Part shown: positions 8,313 through 10,281 of the stretch, one piece after another | Numbering within the stretch: the stretch's first letter is position 1 | How the letters are laid out: every line of letters begins with the position of its first letter | From: CAZPHU01 sp964419255 | GTDB taxonomy: Bacteria > Fibrobacterota > Chitinivibrionia > Chitinivibrionales > CAYFVL01 | Direction: 5' to 3' | Assembly: GCA_964419255.1 (NCBI GenBank) | Contig: CAYQOU010000099.1 | Span: 1 to 10,281 of the forward strand | DNA: 10,281 nt | Notes under the pieces: model-generated | The model's database searches: none | Seen by the model: only the letters and a program-made list of their open reading frames with translations | Told to the model about the DNA's origin: nothing | Position numbers and translations under genes: made by a program

Positions 8313-8465
8313 TCTAATTGAGGGCCAGCGTTGGTGAGGGTGAGGCTGAGCCATGCGGCCAAACAAAGGTCGAACGATTTTGTCACTCCATAGAAAACGG
8401 CAACAATGAATGCGATGTACTCACAACGGTGAGGGATGAGAAGTACCTACGCCGTGCCCAGCGCC
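8313..8465. other. Intergenic stretch with no recognised gene
   Basis: Downstream of the kinase there is GT-rich sequence, including a short GGTGAG tandem near 8333-8345, leading into repeat copy 2. A 62-codon plus-strand frame covers 8318-8506 but has no ribosome binding site or recognisable domain and ends inside the repeat. I see no intrinsic terminator for the kinase here. Confidence 0.5.
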
Positions 8466-8508
8466 GTACACGGGCAAAACCTTCCTTGAGGTCGCTTGGC
8501 TTTTGAGG
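8466..8508 (+). repeat. Dispersed repeat, copy 2 (short form)
   Basis: The core 8466-8495 matches 5502-5531 with three substitutions. It is joined directly to the tail TTGGCTTTTGAGG (8496-8508), whereas copy 1 has 47 extra bases at this junction. Looser similarity continues upstream for about 30 bases. The copy lies in the same orientation as copy 1 and on the opposite side of the binding-protein/kinase pair. A run of seven or more G follows it (from 8505 onward) and then an A/T-rich stretch. Confidence 0.65.
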
Positions 8509-8541
8509 GGGGGATTATTTTTTCAATCGACAACAATACTT

Positions 8542-8570
8542 TTGCTTTGACTCACGTATTTGGTTATATT
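8542..8570 (+). promoter_or_regulatory. Sigma-70-type promoter of the arsR-like/permease operon
   Basis: A -35-like TTGCTT (8542-8547) and a -10-like TATATT (8565-8570) are separated by 17 bp. Transcription should begin near 8577, giving a leader of about 43 nt before the repressor ATG. The -10 box is the exact centre of the palindrome at 8557-8578. Confidence 0.55.
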
Positions 8571-8578
8571 ACCAAATA
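8557..8578. promoter_or_regulatory. Palindromic operator, probable site of the ArsR-family repressor
   Basis: Perfect 8-bp arms TATTTGGT and ACCAAATA flank six bases, TATATT. It overlaps the -10 element, so a bound dimer would block RNA polymerase, which is the usual ArsR/SmtB autoregulatory arrangement. The symmetry is directly visible; the identity of the bound protein is inferred from its position 42 bp upstream of the repressor gene. Confidence 0.7.
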
Positions 8579-8605
8579 GCATTTTAGAGTATCCGTACAG
8601 TTTTT

Positions 8606-8611
8606 GAAGGA
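8606..8611 (+). promoter_or_regulatory. Ribosome binding site of the ArsR-family gene
   Basis: GAAGGA ends 8 nt before ATG 8620, good spacing, and fixes the start. Confidence 0.7.
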
Positions 8612-8619
8612 CAAAAACC

Positions 8620-8937
8620 ATGACAAAGGAACAACAGGCGCGTTATGCCGCGCAGGCACAGATCATGAAGGCACTGGCTCATCCCACCCGTGTTTTTATC
8701 GCTCATCAGCTGGCGGAGGGTGAGAGATGCGTGTGTGAACTCACCGATATGGTCGGAGCCGACACCTCGACGATTTCAAAACACCTCTCTATCATGAAAA
8801 ACGCCGGTATTGTGGATTTTGAAAAGCGCGGGACCAGCATGTACTACTCGCTGAAGATGAAATGCGTCCCCAACTTCTTTTCCTGTGCCGATCAGATAAT
8901 CAAAGAACGTATAGAATCGCAGATGTTTTTCGTGTAG
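8620..8937 (+). CDS. ArsR/SmtB-family transcriptional repressor
   Basis: This 105-residue protein is the usual length for a single winged-helix ArsR regulator. Residues 14-36 (IMKALAHPTRVFIAHQLAEGERC) are the typical first helices. Residues 37-58 carry CVCELTDMVGADTSTISKHLSIM, where the Cys37-x-Cys39 pair matches the ELCVCDL sensing motif of arsenic- and metal-responsive members, and STISKHL is the DNA-recognition helix. The wing follows (VDFEKRGTSMYYSL). Cys82 and Cys89 near the C-terminus could add ligands. Known family role: a dimer represses its own operon and leaves DNA when metal(loid) binds. An ideal operator lies over its promoter and a permease of the ArsP family follows 46 bp downstream. 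The inducer (arsenite, an organoarsenical, another thiol-seeking metal, or a redox signal) cannot be fixed from sequence. Confidence 0.93.
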   Translation: MTKEQQARYAAQAQIMKALAHPTRVFIAHQLAEGERCVCELTDMVGADTSTISKHLSIMKNAGIVDFEKRGTSMYYSLKMKCVPNFFSCADQIIKERIESQMFFV

Positions 8938-8968
8938 ACAAAGACAATAAAACTTTCATTTTTTTTAT

Positions 8969-8973
8969 AAGGA
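8969..8973 (+). promoter_or_regulatory. Ribosome binding site deciding a GTG start
   Basis: AAGGA lies 10 nt upstream of GTG 8984. The only ATG nearby in another frame (8989) opens a 105-codon frame without family similarity, so the GTG is the better start for the permease. Confidence 0.55.
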
Positions 8974-8983
8974 TAGGTTGCTT

Positions 8984-10281
8984 GTGGATTGGAAAAAGGA
9001 ATGGAAACCGCTTGCGATAATTTTTCTTGTCTTTCTCGGAATGTTTTTTCTTCCTTTAGGTATCCCCCGATTCGACAACGCCATTATGGAAGCGCTTCAC
9101 CTGGCGAAATGGTATGCGCGGGAACATGTGGTTTACTGTCTGGTTACCGCCTTTTACATAGCGGGGGCCATAGCGGTGTTTGTCAGTCAGGCTTCGGTGA
9201 TGAAGTATCTGGGAGCAAAGGCCAACAAGGTTCTGGCCTATGGCGTAGCCTCGGTGTCGGGGACGATTCTGGCGGTCTGCTCCTGCACGGTTTTACCGCT
9301 TTTTAACGGCATCTATCGCATGGGGGCGGGACTCGGACCGGCGACGGCGTTTCTGTATTCGGGCCCGGCCATAAACGTGCTGGCGATCGTTTTGACCGCA
9401 CGGGTACTGGGTCTTCCTCTGGGCATTGCCCGGGCAATCGGAGCGATTGTCTTCAGCATCGTTATCGGTGTTCTAATGCACCTGATCTTTCTTAAGGAAG
9501 AGACGGAGCGCGTCAGTGCGCAAATAGCCATGCCCGAGGAGGAGGGGGAACGGCCGCTGTGGAAGACCGCGCTATATTTCTTCTCCATGGTCGGCATTCT
9601 TGTTTTCGCCAACTGGGGAAAGCCCGACATTGCCGAGGGCGTGTGGCACATGATCTTTCGGGCCAAATGGATCATAACCTCACTGTTCGCCCTGGGGCTG
9701 GGGGCAATTCTTATCGCCTGGTTTGGCATGAAATGGTGGAAAATCGCCGTAACGGGACTCGCCACATTGATTTCGGCTCTTCTGTGGGCCGATGTCACTC
9801 CGATGATCCCCTTTGGTGTCGCCGTGGTCTTCTTTTCTTTCTTTACGTCGCGAGATGAGGGAGAAAACGGTGAGTGGTTCGGCTCATCGTGGGGCTTTGC
9901 CAAACAGATCATGCCGCTTCTGTTTTGGGGCGTTCTGATCGCCGGCTTTCTGTTGGGGCGGCCCGATCAGGAGGGGATTATTCCGTCGGAGTGGGTATAC
10001 TGGGCGGTTGGCGGCAATTCATTTCGCGCGAATTTTTTCGCCTCCTTTGCCGGGGCGTTCATGTATTTTGCCACACTCACCGAAGTCCCCATTTTACAGG
10101 GGCTAATCGGAAACGGCATGGGACAGGGCCCCGCTTTGTCGCTGCTTCTTGCGGGTCCGGCGCTCTCGCTTCCCAACATGCTTGTCATTCGCAGTGTCAT
10201 AGGAACAAAAAAGACCGTCGTTTTTGTGAGCCTTGTGGTTGTCATGGCCACGATCAGCGGTCTGATTTACGGGGCGATAGT
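8984..10281 (+). CDS. ArsP/DUF318-family permease, C-terminus cut by window edge
   Basis: From GTG 8984 the frame runs 432 complete codons to the edge without a stop. The product is a polytopic membrane protein with the two hallmark halves of the ArsP_1 (DUF318) permease family. Residues 97-137 read AVCSCTVLPLFNGIYRMGAG, then a LGPATAFLYSGPAINVLAI-type block; residues 361-400 carry YFATLTEVPILQGLI, GMGQGPALSLLLAGPALSLP and NML. Cys99 and Cys101 form the conserved CSC element. Hydrophobic segments lie at about 10-27, 48-69, 83-105, 123-143, 149-170, 195-210, 229-247, 255-287 (probably two), 305-324, 350-365, 384-402 and 411-431. Characterised ArsP proteins export trivalent organoarsenicals; many relatives are annotated only as permeases. 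The ArsR-type repressor immediately upstream supports a metal(loid) or thiol-reactive toxicant substrate. Only a short C-terminal remainder is likely missing. Confidence 0.92.
   Translation, partial: MDWKKEWKPLAIIFLVFLGMFFLPLGIPRFDNAIMEALHLAKWYAREHVVYCLVTAFYIAGAIAVFVSQASVMKYLGAKANKVLAYGVASVSGTILAVCSCTVLPLFNGIYRMGAGLGPATAFLYSGPAINVLAIVLTARVLGLPLGIARAIGAIVFSIVIGVLMHLIFLKEETERVSAQIAMPEEEGERPLWKTALYFFSMVGILVFANWGKPDIAEGVWHMIFRAKWIITSLFALGLGAILIAWFGMKWWKIAVTGLATLISALLWADVTPMIPFGVAVVFFSFFTSRDEGENGEWFGSSWGFAKQIMPLLFWGVLIAGFLLGRPDQEGIIPSEWVYWAVGGNSFRANFFASFAGAFMYFATLTEVPILQGLIGNGMGQGPALSLLLAGPALSLPNMLVIRSVIGTKKTVVFVSLVVVMATISGLIYGAI

Noticed and set aside
8496..8520. Intrinsic terminator after the kinase
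   Set aside because: AAAACC and GGCTTTT pair only imperfectly around the short repeat core, and a G-run rather than a U-tract follows directly.
8989..9306. 105-codon plus-strand frame starting with ATG
   Set aside because: It is a shifted frame inside the permease gene. The permease frame from GTG 8984 carries the family motifs and continues to the window edge.
9313..9912. 199-codon open frame on the minus strand
   Set aside because: It lies wholly opposite the ArsP-family permease, whose hallmark motifs are in the plus-strand frame. The minus product is rich in Pro, Arg, Thr and Met with no recognisable domain.

Overview
The window reads as ordinary bacterial chromosome with four complete or nearly complete signalling and resistance genes and mixed GC content near 50%. 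A secreted periplasmic binding protein, a two-transmembrane sensor kinase with a periplasmic loop, and large PAS/GAF kinases point to a free-living, signal-rich Gram-negative-type bacterium. I cannot assign a phylum from the sequence alone.

Layout. Positions 1-5066 (minus strand) hold one very large soluble hybrid histidine kinase: GAF, PAS, GAF, seven more PAS modules, HisKA, HATPase_c and the beginning of a receiver domain that runs off the left edge. Positions 5067-5706 are a 640-bp divergent intergenic region. It holds a structured-looking leader for the big kinase, two small dyads and the first copy of a dispersed repeat. Positions 5707-8312 (plus) hold a two-gene unit: a signal-peptide-bearing periplasmic sugar-binding-like protein, followed after 68 bp by a membrane HisKA_2-type histidine kinase. 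No ABC permease or ATPase accompanies them, so the pair looks like a LuxP/LuxQ-style receptor rather than a transporter. Positions 8313-8619 contain a shortened second copy of the repeat and then a promoter whose -10 box lies inside a perfect 8-bp-arm palindrome. Positions 8620-10281 (plus) hold an ArsR-family repressor with a Cys-x-Cys metal motif and, 46 bp downstream, an ArsP/DUF318-family permease that runs off the right edge.

How the genes work together. Two functional units are visible. One is sensory: the binding protein probably docks a small ligand in the periplasm and presents it to the kinase encoded next to it. That kinase has no receiver and no adjacent response regulator in the window, and it is divergent from another large kinase. 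The other is a metal(loid) or thiol-reactive compound resistance operon, in which the repressor controls itself and the permease through the palindromic operator. The most unusual layout feature is that the binding-protein/kinase cassette is bracketed by two same-orientation copies of a degenerate repeat, which suggests insertion, duplication or recombination at this spot.
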